35,519 nucleotides of DNA from Oscillospiraceae bacterium (GCA_016288755.1 JAEELE010000067.1:1-35519); one strand, 5' to 3'; shown: positions 23,716-31,003, counted from the first letter of the stretch. Notes: generated by a model not told the origin, from the letters alone. Numbers and translations: made by a program.

Positions 23716-24580
23716 CGTTGCATCTCTCCCTCGTAATGTCAGATTCCGGCATGAGCGCCTGCATATCGGTGCGGAGCGGGCATTTCAGCGTGATGCGTCT
23801 GCCGGCTTCCGGCTCGGTGAAGGTCAGCCAGCCGCAGTGCAGCGCGTGGGCGTGCAGCAGCGTGCAGTCGCCGCCGTAGAGGTCGTCGCCGAGCAGCGGA
23901 TAGCCGATATGTGCCATGTGCACGCGGATCTGGTGCGTCCGACCGGTCTGCAGCGTCAGCATGAGGAGCGTGCAGGTTTCGTTCTCGCGGAGCACGCGCC
24001 AGTACGTGACCGCCCGCTGCCCGTCCGAACGGACACAGCGCGTGATGACCGATGCCTGCGCCCGTGCGATCGGTGCGTCGACAGTGCCCTCGCCGTGCAG
24101 CCCGGGCTTGACCAGCGCGAAATAGCGCTTTTCGACCGTTCCGGAGACGGCATTTGCCGCGTGGGCGTCCTTCGCGATGAGGCAGAGCCCCGAGGTGTTG
24201 CGGTCGAGGCGGTTGACCGCGTGAAAGCCGCAGCCGGGGCGGAACGCGGCGAACCAGTTTGCGAGGGTATCACTGCGGTGCAGCATGGAGGGGTGCACGG
24301 GCATCCCGACGGGCTTGCCGCAGACCAGCAGCCCCTCCGATTCATAGGCAACGGGAACGGAAAGTGCCGCATTTGCGTCGAAATCGCAGTGCTCCGTCCA
24401 GCGCAGCTCGAGCGTTTCGCCCGCACAGACCGTCTGGTCGGTGTGTATCTGCACGCCGCCGCGCGTGATGCCGTCGGGGCAGGCTTTGAGCTGCTTTGTC
24501 AGCTGTGCGGAGACCCCCGCGCTGCGCAGGAGCGACCGCACGGTGCAGGTCTGCTGTGCGGGAATCCGCAGAATCGGCAT
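23684..24580 (-). CDS. RluA family pseudouridine synthase
   Basis: A 298-residue enzyme converting specific uridines in rRNA or tRNA to pseudouridine. The active-site motif HAVNRLDRNTSGL (120-132) has catalytic D126, and KRYFALVKP, LQTGRTHQIRVHMAHIGYPLLGDDLYGG (about 210-237) complete the family signature. The N-terminal part (about 10-60) is S4-like (LLRSAGVSAQLTKQLK, GGVQIHTDQTVCAGETL). The exact RNA target is not clear. It lies 34 nt after the YfcE-like gene and overlaps the next gene by 32 nt. Confidence 0.92.
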   Translation of the reverse strand: MPILRIPAQQTCTVRSLLRSAGVSAQLTKQLKACPDGITRGGVQIHTDQTVCAGETLELRWTEHCDFDANAALSVPVAYESEGLLVCGKPVGMPVHPSMLHRSDTLANWFAAFRPGCGFHAVNRLDRNTSGLCLIAKDAHAANAVSGTVEKRYFALVKPGLHGEGTVDAPIARAQASVITRCVRSDGQRAVTYWRVLRENETCTLLMLTLQTGRTHQIRVHMAHIGYPLLGDDLYGGDCTLLHAHALHCGWLTFTEPEAGRRITLKCPLRTDMQALMPESDITRERCNDETTETDQAL

Positions 24581-24614
24581 GCTTCTCCCTCCTTCGCGGT
24601 GACCGCCGATGCCG

Positions 24615-25124
24615 TCAGAACATAGAATAATGCGGGGACTTCAGGTCACCGTGCGAGGTCAGAAAGCCCTCCGGATAGACGTCGATCAGCCCGAAGGACG
24701 GCGGCTTGCCGTCGCGGGGGCGGGCGGCGCTGCCGGGGTTGAAAATGCGGATGCCGTCGACGGTCGTGTCCGTGCGCCGGTGCGTATGCCCGAAGAGCAC
24801 GAGGTCGCAGCTCTGGGAGTGCCCGAGCCGCGCGAGATTCACGGTCAGGTCGCCCGTCATGTACTCATGCCCGTGCACGGCTGCGAGGCGGTGTCCGTGC
24901 GGGAGATCGAGCACAAGGAGCCGCGGGCTGTGCTGTGTCGGGTCGCAGTTTCCGCGCACATGCCAGACGCGCTCTGCAAATTCCGGGTGCACCGTGATAA
25001 AGCGGTTGAGCTCGGTCTCGCCGTCGCCGCAGTGCACGATCATGTCAATATCAGGGTGCGGCAGGATCGCCTGCTCCAGCGCAAGATAGCTGCCGTGCGT
25101 ATCGGATATTGCAAGAATCTGCAT
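24615..25124 (-). CDS. YfcE/MJ0936-type metallophosphoesterase
   Basis: A 169-residue metal-dependent phosphodiesterase. The five metal-binding motifs of the calcineurin-like fold are present: ISDTHG (6-11), HCGDGE, VRGNCD, HGHEY and FGHTHRR. Relatives such as YfcE and MJ0936 hydrolyse phosphodiesters with Mn2+ or Ni2+; the physiological substrate is unknown. AGGAGG precedes the ATG. It is first in the operon with RluA, the small membrane protein and CPBP. Confidence 0.9.
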   Translation of the reverse strand: MQILAISDTHGSYLALEQAILPHPDIDMIVHCGDGETELNRFITVHPEFAERVWHVRGNCDPTQHSPRLLVLDLPHGHRLAAVHGHEYMTGDLTVNLARLGHSQSCDLVLFGHTHRRTDTTVDGIRIFNPGSAARPRDGKPPSFGLIDVYPEGFLTSHGDLKSPHYSMF

Positions 25125-25153
25125 GAAAATTGCCTCCTGTTCTGTTTTCTCAT

Positions 25154-25182
25154 ATTATAGCATAGAAATAGAACAGCGTCAA
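25154..25182 (-). promoter_or_regulatory. Promoter of the YfcE-RluA-CPBP operon
   Basis: On the minus strand TTGACG (25177-25182), 17 bp, TATAAT (25154-25159), about 30 nt before the start codon. Confidence 0.8.
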
Positions 25183-25220
25183 GGTGAGCTGTCCCGAAAA
25201 CCTGATCGGAGGAGATCAAT

Positions 25221-25466
25221 ATGGAAAAACCGAAGAATACCCCGCAGCTGCAGGCGCTGCTGCAAACGGTCAGCAAAAAGCTCGGGATGCCCGCGGAGAC
25301 CCTGCAGGCAGACCTCGAGGCAGGGCGCTTTGACAAGGCGATCGCGGCGATGAGTCCGCAGGATGCGGCGGCATTTCAGCAGGTGCTCAACAATCCGCAG
25401 CGGCTCAATCAGATCATGAATTCCAAGCAGGCACGGGCGCTGTATCAAAAGCTGACCGGGCAATGA
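25221..25466 (+). CDS. Small conserved-looking hypothetical protein
   Basis: An 81-residue soluble, helical protein without signal peptide. Residues 8-35 form an amphipathic helix pair (LQALLQTVSKKLGMPAETL), then DAAAFQQVLNNPQRLNQIMNSKQARALYQKL. The repeated LNNP/QALY-type pattern recalls short alpha-helical Clostridia proteins of unknown role, but I cannot name a family. GGAGGAG lies upstream of the ATG. It leads three small plus-strand genes spaced 22 and 27 nt apart. Confidence 0.7.
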   Translation: MEKPKNTPQLQALLQTVSKKLGMPAETLQADLEAGRFDKAIAAMSPQDAAAFQQVLNNPQRLNQIMNSKQARALYQKLTGQ

Positions 25467-25488
25467 CACAGCGGGAGGGGGCGCGGGC

Positions 25489-25854
25489 ATGGACGATCTG
25501 AGCGGCAAGCTGCAGTCGCTGCTTTCCGACCCGGAGAGCCTGCAGAATCTGGCGGAGCTCGCGCAGATGCTCGGCGGTCCGGCTCCGGAGGGACCGGGCA
25601 GCGGGACAGAGCAGCCCGCGCAGTCCGCGGACGCGCCCCCGCCGATCGACATGACAAAGCTGCTCGCGGTCGGGCAGGCGATGAGCGCCCTGAAGGAGGA
25701 CGAGACGACAGCGCTCCTGCTGGCACTGCGTCCGCATCTGTCGGCGGAGCGGCAGGCGCGCGTGACAAAGGCGGTGCGTCTGCTGCAGATATTGCGGATC
25801 GCGGCGGTGCTCAGGGAGAACGGGATGCTCGGCGAACTGCTGGGCGGCAGCTGA
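25489..25854 (+). CDS. Small hypothetical protein, helical with acidic/Pro linker
   Basis: A 121-residue soluble protein. Residues 1-28 (MDDLSGKLQSLLSDPESLQNL) resemble the helical tail of the preceding protein, with the same leucine spacing and an xDPESLQNL segment. A Pro/Gly linker follows (about 30-55), then a helical C-terminal domain (LLLALRPHLSAERQARVTKAVRLLQILRIAAVLREN). No known domain is recognised. GGGAGGGGG precedes the ATG. It is co-transcribed with its neighbours by spacing. Confidence 0.7.
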   Translation: MDDLSGKLQSLLSDPESLQNLAELAQMLGGPAPEGPGSGTEQPAQSADAPPPIDMTKLLAVGQAMSALKEDETTALLLALRPHLSAERQARVTKAVRLLQILRIAAVLRENGMLGELLGGS

Positions 25855-25881
25855 CGGGGCAGGCGGAAAGGGGGCGGCAGC

Positions 25882-26214
25882 ATGGCAAACGGGTTTCCGG
25901 TGTGGCGCATGGGGCAGATGCAGCGCAATGACAGGCGTCCGGGGATGCAGGGAATAAATGTGCAGCGTCCGCAGCCGGTCACACAGCCGGCGCCGCCGGT
26001 TCCGGTGCCGATGCCGGAGCCTGAGCCGCAGCGGGAGACGGCGAAGGAGGCACAGAAGGAGGCAAAGAAGGAGGCGCAGCGCGGGAGCGGGCTGCTGCCG
26101 GAGGGCTTTCGGCTGGACCGGGACACGCTGCTGCTGCTGGCGCTGGCGTGGTTATTGTGGCAGGAGCAGGCAGACAAGCGGTTGATACTGGCGCTGATTT
26201 ACATTTTACTCTGA
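25882..26214 (+). CDS. Small hypothetical protein with Pro/Lys-rich middle and hydrophobic C-terminus
   Basis: A 110-residue protein: a Met/Arg/Gln-rich N-terminus, a stretch with alternating Pro (about 32-52), a charged EAQKEAKKEAQ segment, and a C-terminal Leu-rich hydrophobic end (DTLLLLALAWLLWQEQ then RLILALIYILL). The two short hydrophobic segments with an acidic break could insert peripherally or form a hairpin in the membrane. AAAGGGGG precedes the ATG. Function unknown; third gene of the small operon. Confidence 0.65.
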   Translation: MANGFPVWRMGQMQRNDRRPGMQGINVQRPQPVTQPAPPVPVPMPEPEPQRETAKEAQKEAKKEAQRGSGLLPEGFRLDRDTLLLLALAWLLWQEQADKRLILALIYILL

Positions 26215-26236
26215 GGAAATGAGGAATGAGAAATGA
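26213..26236 (+). repeat. Purine heptad repeat (GAGGAAT/GAGAAAT type)
   Basis: Short units of seven bases (GAGGAAA, TGAGGAA, TGAGAAA) directly after the third small gene. The same kind of tract occurs at 29247-29275 and 30923-31003. Confidence 0.5.
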
Positions 26237-26256
26237 TTGCGGGGAGTTTTCGGTTT

Positions 26257-26343
26257 CTGTTCTGAATCGTTGTTCCTGCTGTGATTTTCGCGGGTTCGCG
26301 GGGGATTTTAGTACCCTGTTCTTAACCGTTGTTCCTGCTGTGA
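26257..26343 (+). repeat. Pair of 28-bp imperfect direct repeats
   Basis: The segments 26257-26284 and 26316-26343 share GTTGTTCCTGCTGTGA and most flanking bases, with a 59-bp period. They lie in the 600-bp gene-free gap 26215-26814. Confidence 0.65.
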
Positions 26344-26368
26344 ATTCAGCTGGGCGCGGGGCGCGGGT

Positions 26369-26450
26369 TCGAGGGGGAACCACAAGAGGAAGGGGAAGTC
26401 GGCTGCAAAGCAGCCGGTCTCCCCCTCCCTCTTAAGGTTCCCCCCTCGAG
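26369..26450. repeat. Long fold-back element
   Basis: An imperfect inverted repeat of about 80 nt. TCGAGGGGGAACC (26369-26381) matches GGTTCCCCCCTCGA (26436-26449); inner arms are AAGAGGAAGGGGAAG against CCCCCTCCCTCTT and CGGCTGC/GCAGCCG around an AA centre. No gene and no recognised element. Two related GC hairpins (26529-26562, 26630-26659) follow in the same gap. Confidence 0.6.
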
Positions 26451-26528
26451 CTCCCCTTCCTTATCTCTCTCCCTCTCTGTTCCGTAATCTTAAGTATATT
26501 GGTGATCTGTTAAGCCGTGACCATCACT

Positions 26529-26659
26529 CCCTGCGTGCAGGCTAACCGCCTGCAGGCGGGGGTTGTTGTATCTCCGGTGTTCCGATGAATTGTTTTCTGC
26601 GCGCAATACCGGCGGTTACAGCACAACTCTCCCTGCGTGCGGCTAGCACGCACGCGGGG
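26529..26659. repeat. Two related GC-rich hairpins
   Basis: Both segments begin CTCCCTGCGTGC, one at about 26527 and one at about 26629, and each can fold on itself (26529-26562 and 26630-26659). They lie 101 bp apart in the gap before the VanY-like gene. Confidence 0.45.
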
Positions 26660-26765
26660 CGTAAAGATTACCAGTAAACCGGACACCCAGAAACAAAAGG
26701 TTACGGGACAAACGATAAAGAACAGGGAACAAAAGCCCCCGCAATTATTCCGCATTCTGAAAAAT

Positions 26766-26802
26766 CAGCCGCCCCGTCTTACCAGTGAAAACGGAGCGGC
26801 TG
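26766..26802 (-). terminator. Terminator of the cmk-plsC-VanY-like operon
   Basis: CAGCCGCCCCGT (26766-26777) pairs with ACGGAGCGGCTG (26791-26802) with one mismatch; on the minus strand it is followed by ATTTTT. It lies 12 nt after the VanY-like stop. Confidence 0.8.
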
Positions 26803-26814
26803 TGTGCTGCTTGA

Positions 26815-27846
26815 TTATGAAACCGGCTTCGAGCAGGAAACAACAAAGCCCTGCACATTGTCGCCGTCGACCTGAACCTCGGTGTCTGCCGGGTAGTAAA
26901 TCGTCGTGGTCGTCCCCGTCTGCGAGGCGGGCACATAGTAGATCTCATACGCCGTGTCATACGCGGTGAACTTCAGATGCTGCCCGTCCCACGGATGCTC
27001 GTGCACGAGATTGATGTATTCCTCCAGGCAGAGCTCCTCAGACTGCATGTACAGCGCGTGCGGGATGCCGACATAGCGGAAATGCCACTTGAGCTCCTTC
27101 ATGCCGGTGACCGCCTCCTTGTCAGCGGTGTAGCGCCAGATGAAACCGTATTCCGCGCAGTGCTTGGGGAGCCATGCATAGGCGCCGTTGTCGACATAGG
27201 GCGAGTGCGAGCCGCCGGACTCGTTGAGGATCGCCAGATCGACCGACAGACCCGAGGCGCGCTCCGGAATGTTGACCTGATACGCCGGTGCCATCGGGAC
27301 CTGCGTGGTCGCGTAGACCATCACATTGCCCTGCCCGCTGGTGGTGTAGAAGGTGTTGAACATTCTGACCAGACCGTCCGAGGCGAGGGTGTTGAGCTGC
27401 AGGCTCTTGGTCGGCAGGCGGAAGTGATCGTATTTGATGTGGCTGAAATCGGTCAGCTTGGGGTTGGCGACCAGCGGATGCTCCGCATTGATCAGCAGCA
27501 GCGGACCGGTGTAGACGTCGTTGTTCGAGACCGTGATCGTCTGCGCGTTGGAAATGTCCATCGTGACGGTGGTCTGCGTCGTGCTCGCGGTGGTGATGAC
27601 CGCGCCGCCGGAGAATGACGTCGGCTCGGTGGTCGTCTGCGATTCGGAGGTCAGCGTGGTCGTGTCGGGCAGAGAGGTGCTCGGCTCGATATCGAGCAGC
27701 GAGCTGCTGGAGCTGACGACATTCAGCTTGCCGCGTGCGTTGCCCCAGTCGATCCAGAGCCTGCGGAAGAAATCAACGGCGAAAATTCCGAGGATCACTG
27801 CGGTGAGCACCAGCGCAACTCCTCCGAAATTAAAACGGCGATTCAT
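26815..27846 (-). CDS. VanY/M15-like domain protein, predicted catalytically inactive
   Basis: A 343-residue protein with one N-terminal membrane helix (about 9-28), a Ser/Thr-rich linker (45-100) and a C-terminal domain of D-Ala-D-Ala carboxypeptidase (M15B) type. WLPKHCAEYGFIWRYTADKEAVTGM (225-249) and WHFRYVGIPHALYM (254-267) match VanY closely. However, the SEHQTGLAVD zinc motif reads PERASGLSVD (194-203), so its His is R196. The catalytic Glu three residues before H255 is L252, and the SGYRS segment is not recognisable. D203 and H255 remain. It is probably a peptidoglycan-binding pseudoenzyme; misplacement of the alignment is the alternative. The start overlaps plsC by 4 nt. Confidence 0.75.
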   Translation of the reverse strand: MNRRFNFGGVALVLTAVILGIFAVDFFRRLWIDWGNARGKLNVVSSSSSLLDIEPSTSLPDTTTLTSESQTTTEPTSFSGGAVITTASTTQTTVTMDISNAQTITVSNNDVYTGPLLLINAEHPLVANPKLTDFSHIKYDHFRLPTKSLQLNTLASDGLVRMFNTFYTTSGQGNVMVYATTQVPMAPAYQVNIPERASGLSVDLAILNESGGSHSPYVDNGAYAWLPKHCAEYGFIWRYTADKEAVTGMKELKWHFRYVGIPHALYMQSEELCLEEYINLVHEHPWDGQHLKFTAYDTAYEIYYVPASQTGTTTTIYYPADTEVQVDGDNVQGFVVSCSKPVS

Positions 27847-28499
27847 GAATGTAAGTCTCCCTTCTGTTCAGAAGCATTTTTCTTTGCGGGCTGTGCCTCC
27901 TCGGGCAGCAGCGCGCAGACATGCTGCGTCATCTCCTGCCGCACAGACTTGAGCACGGCGACGGAGGGATTTTCCATTGTGGTTTGCTGAATCGTGAATG
28001 GCTCCCCGATCCGCAGGGTGATGCGGCTGCGGAAATGCAGCTTCAGACCCTTGAATGAGATGCCGACGGGCACGACGGGCACACCGGTCTGTGCAGCGAT
28101 CAGCGCCGCACCGGATTTGAACCGCGCGAGCCTGCCGTCCTTCGAGCGCGTGCCCTCGGGGAAGATCAGTGCGTTTTCGCCCTCTCTGAGACGGTCGCTG
28201 AGCTCCTGCAGCGGCGACAGATCGCCCGCGCCGCGGTCAACGGCAACAGCCCCGAGATTCTTGAGCAGCCAGCCGACCGCACCGTGCGAGAAGAGCTCCT
28301 GCTTTGCAAGAATGAAAAAGCGCTTCTTCGGGCAGAGCAGCGGGATGAGGATCGCGTCTGCCATGCTCCGGTGATTGCTGATGAACAGATAGCCGCCCTC
28401 CAGCGGGAGATTCTCGGTGCCTTCGCGTCTGATCCTGAAGCACAGCGGCATCACGATCTGCATCACATGCACGGAGAACCGATAAAATGCGTTGCTCAT
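27843..28499 (-). CDS. plsC: 1-acyl-sn-glycerol-3-phosphate acyltransferase
   Basis: A 218-residue membrane-associated acyltransferase that makes phosphatidic acid from lysophosphatidic acid. NHRSMAD gives the catalytic H43 and D48 (HxxxxD), and FPEGTRS (113-119) binds the phosphate of the acceptor. A further block PVVPVGI (about 140-146) is typical. The cmk-plsC order is common in Firmicutes. The start overlaps the cmk stop by 4 nt, and the stop overlaps the next start by 4 nt. Confidence 0.92.
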   Translation of the reverse strand: MSNAFYRFSVHVMQIVMPLCFRIRREGTENLPLEGGYLFISNHRSMADAILIPLLCPKKRFFILAKQELFSHGAVGWLLKNLGAVAVDRGAGDLSPLQELSDRLREGENALIFPEGTRSKDGRLARFKSGAALIAAQTGVPVVPVGISFKGLKLHFRSRITLRIGEPFTIQQTTMENPSVAVLKSVRQEMTQHVCALLPEEAQPAKKNASEQKGDLHS

Positions 28500-29167
28500 A
28501 ATCCCAGCTTCTCCTGACAGACCGCATAGAGCATGTCCTCGGACTGATCGAGGTCTGCAAAAGAGGTATCGACCACGACCGCGTCCGCAGCCTGCCGCAG
28601 CGGTGAAATCTCACGCTCGGTATCCTGCCTGTCGCGCTGAACGACATCGTGCAGCACCGCCTCGTAGGTCTGCACGCCGGGCTGCTTTTCCTGCAGCTCC
28701 TTAAAGCGCCGCAGCGCACGGATGGCAGCTGAGGCGGTCAGAAAGATCTTGACGTCGGCATCGGGCAGCACGACCGTGCCGATATCGCGCCCGTCCATGA
28801 CGACGGAATGCTCCCTTGCCATGCGCTGCTGCAGATCGAAGAGGAACTGCCGCACCTGCGGGATCGCAGAGACGCGGGAGGCACCCATCGAGACAGCGGG
28901 GGTGCGGATGAGACCGGAAACATCGGTGCCGTTGAGCAGCACATGCTGTGCGCCCTCCTCATAGCGGAGGGAAATATCGAGCGCGGGGAGCAAGGCAATG
29001 ACCGCTTCGTCGGTCTGCGCATCCTGCTCCAGCGCGGCATAGGCAATGGCGCGGTAGAGTGCGCCGGTATCGACATAGATAAACCCGAGACGTGCCGCAA
29101 GGCGTTTTGCCAGAGTGCTTTTTCCGGCGCCGGACGGTCCGTCAACGGCAATGCTGACAGCTTTCAA
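28496..29167 (-). CDS. cmk: Cytidylate kinase
   Basis: A 223-residue (d)CMP kinase. The P-loop is DGPSGAGKST (9-18), YVDTGALYRAIAYAAL follows (about 28-43), and DGRDIGTVVLPDADVKIFL (about 137-155) is the NMP-binding signature. The start is a TTG at 29167 with GGAGGTG 7 nt upstream; the protein then opens MKAVSIAVDG as in homologues, whereas the in-frame ATG at 29197 has no such support. It leads the cmk-plsC-VanY-like operon. Confidence 0.93.
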   Translation of the reverse strand: MKAVSIAVDGPSGAGKSTLAKRLAARLGFIYVDTGALYRAIAYAALEQDAQTDEAVIALLPALDISLRYEEGAQHVLLNGTDVSGLIRTPAVSMGASRVSAIPQVRQFLFDLQQRMAREHSVVMDGRDIGTVVLPDADVKIFLTASAAIRALRRFKELQEKQPGVQTYEAVLHDVVQRDRQDTEREISPLRQAADAVVVDTSFADLDQSEDMLYAVCQEKLGL

Positions 29168-29205
29168 GACACACACCTCCGTCAGTGGATACTCCAATCT
29201 CTATT

Positions 29206-29234
29206 AGTATAACACATTCTGACGGTTTTTGCAA
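29206..29234 (-). promoter_or_regulatory. Promoter of cmk operon
   Basis: On the minus strand TTGCAA (29229-29234), 17 bp, TATACT (29206-29211), about 35-40 nt before the TTG start. Confidence 0.7.
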
Positions 29235-29246
29235 GTGTATTGCGAA

Positions 29247-29275
29247 AAATGAGAAATGAGTAATGAGAAAAGCGG
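29247..29275 (+). repeat. Purine heptad repeat
   Basis: AAATGAGAAATGAGTAATGAGAAA-type units of seven bases between cmk and copy 4 of the tandem-hairpin element. Confidence 0.5.
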
Positions 29276-29321
29276 AATAAGAATTGCGATTTTTGGGCAT
29301 GAGTAAACAGCATTTCTGCAA

Positions 29322-29390
29322 AAATGGGATTCTTAAGGGACTTTGTCCCTTAAGCGGGGCATGGGGCAGAGCCCCATTATAAATCCATCG
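29322..29390 (+). repeat. Tandem-hairpin element, copy 4 (3' of mreB)
   Basis: Hairpin 1 (CTTAAGGGAC/GTCCCTTAAG, 29332-29354) and hairpin 2 (ATGGGGC/GCCCCAT, 29361-29377), then TATAAATCCATCGG, nearly identical to the flank of copy 1. On the minus strand it begins 24 nt after the mreB stop and ends AATCCCATTTTT. Confidence 0.8.
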
Positions 29391-29400
29391 GAGATACCTT

Positions 29401-30417
29401 TTATCCTCGCTCCTGCTGGTAGCCGTCGATGCGCTCGAAGCCGTCGCGGAGAATCTGCTTTTTGCTGAATGCCGCCGCGGTGCCGCGCGCGACGCAGGTG
29501 AGCGGGTCCTTCGCCTTGCGGCAGCTGACGCCCAGTGCGCGCGAGAAATAATCCTCCAGCCCGCCCATCAGCGCGCCGCCGCCCGTCAGCAGAATGCCGT
29601 TCTGGCAGATATCGCCGACCAGCTCCGGCGGGGTCTCCTCGAGCGTGCGGCGGATCATTTCGATGATCGCGGTGATATCCTCCTCGAGCGCCTCGAAGAG
29701 CTCCGCCTCGCTCAGGTCACACTGATCGGGCAGACCGCGCCGCAGATTCTGCCCCTTGACCGTCCCGGTCGCGTCCTCGCGGGGGTTGTAGAGGTTGCAG
29801 AGCGAGATCTTGATCTCCTCGGCGGATTTTTTGCCCAGCAGAATGCCGTATTTATTCTGCACATAGCGGATGATTGACTGATCGAAGCGGTTGCCGGCGA
29901 TTTTCAGTGTCCGCGCGGTGACGATGCCGTTCATCGAGACAACTGCCACATCCGTCGTGCCGCCGCCGATATCGACGACCATATTGCCGACCGGCTTTTC
30001 GATGTGAATTTTCGCACCGAGCAGCGCTGCAAGCGGCTCCTGGATCAGATGGACGCGCCGCGAGCCCGTGCTCATTGCCGCATCGAGGATCGCGCGCTTT
30101 TCGACCTCGGTGATCAGCGAGGGCACGCAGATGATGATGCGCGGCTTGACGATCGGATGCCCTGCCGCCGACCAGATCAGCTCGCGGATCATTGCCTGCG
30201 TCAGAACATCGTCGGAGATCACGCCGTCCGCGATCGGGTGCACGACGGCGATATAGGACGGCGCGCGCCCCTCCATGTTATACGCCTCCGTGCCGACCGC
30301 GACGACGCGCTCGGTGCGCTTGTCGAAGGCGATCACAGAGGGCTCGTTGAGCACGACGCCCTTCTTGTTTTTCGTGATGATGATATTGGCAGTGCCGAGA
30401 TCGATTCCGATATCCAT
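29401..30417 (-). CDS. mreB: Rod shape-determining protein, MreB/Mbl family
   Basis: A 338-residue bacterial actin that guides lateral wall synthesis at the membrane. The actin-fold nucleotide motifs are IGIDLGTANIII (phosphate 1, 3-14), VVDIGGGTTDVAVVS (phosphate 2, about 147-161) and GILLTGGGALMGGLEDY (adenosine, about 285-301). AAAGGA precedes the ATG by 10 nt. It starts 6 nt after the stop of a GNAT gene, and the usual mreC/mreD partners are absent, so this may be a second, Mbl-type copy. Copy 4 of the tandem-hairpin element follows directly. Confidence 0.93.
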   Translation of the reverse strand: MDIGIDLGTANIIITKNKKGVVLNEPSVIAFDKRTERVVAVGTEAYNMEGRAPSYIAVVHPIADGVISDDVLTQAMIRELIWSAAGHPIVKPRIIICVPSLITEVEKRAILDAAMSTGSRRVHLIQEPLAALLGAKIHIEKPVGNMVVDIGGGTTDVAVVSMNGIVTARTLKIAGNRFDQSIIRYVQNKYGILLGKKSAEEIKISLCNLYNPREDATGTVKGQNLRRGLPDQCDLSEAELFEALEEDITAIIEMIRRTLEETPPELVGDICQNGILLTGGGALMGGLEDYFSRALGVSCRKAKDPLTCVARGTAAAFSKKQILRDGFERIDGYQQERG

Positions 30418-30423
30418 GCGGGA

Positions 30424-30903
30424 TTATCCTTTCTGCTGGTCAAAAATATATTCCATTTCGGTATAATGCGATTCCTTCCGGACAAAGCCGAGACGCTCAT
30501 AGACACCCATGCCCGCTTCGGTCGCGGAGAGCAGCACGCGGTCTGTGCCCTGCTGTGCCGCGATATCCAGCAGCAGACGGAGCATGTCCGAGGCGATCCC
30601 CTGCCCGCGGTGCTCCGGCGCCGTGTAGACGCTGTAGACCGTGGCATATTTTCCGTGCGGATAGCGGTTGTTCGGGGGCAGCTCCGCGCAGACGAGCAGT
30701 GCCGCAGCGATCGCTCCCGCTTTTGGCACCTCCGCGATCGCCGCGAAGCAGTCGTGATTCAGATGCGCCGTGAAATAGGGCGCCAGACGTTCGGGGAGCG
30801 CGGGGTCATAGCCGCCGCAGTCCGCTGTCAGATATGCGAGCCGCAGTGCCGACAGCGCGGGGATATCCCCGGCATCAGCCCTGCGGACGGTGAAGTCAGT
30901 CAT
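30424..30903 (-). CDS. GNAT family N-acetyltransferase
   Basis: A 159-residue acetyltransferase. The acetyl-CoA motif is VYTAPEHRGQGIASDMLRLLLDIA (about 92-115, with RGQGIA), followed by GMGVYERLGF (about 130-139). The substrate is unknown. AAAAGGAG lies 10 nt before the ATG. It is coupled to mreB (6-nt gap), an arrangement that may be incidental. Confidence 0.85.
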   Translation of the reverse strand: MTDFTVRRADAGDIPALSALRLAYLTADCGGYDPALPERLAPYFTAHLNHDCFAAIAEVPKAGAIAAALLVCAELPPNNRYPHGKYATVYSVYTAPEHRGQGIASDMLRLLLDIAAQQGTDRVLLSATEAGMGVYERLGFVRKESHYTEMEYIFDQQKG

Positions 30904-30922
30904 GGCTGCATGGCTCCTTTTA

Positions 30923-31003
30923 GAGTAATGAGAAATTAGAGGTTAGAAGTTAGAAATGAGAAGTGAGAAATGTCGGGTTAGCAGTGAGGAGTGAGGAGTG
31001 AGC
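30923..31003 (+). repeat. Purine heptad repeat array
   Basis: About eighty bases of seven-base units (GAGTAAT, GAGAAAT, TAGAGGT, TAGAAGT, TAGAAAT, GAGAAGT, GAGAAAT, then GAGGAGT twice) upstream of the GNAT gene. The gene-free gap 30904-31349 (446 bp) consists of this array plus the 31004-31348 repeats. Confidence 0.65.
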
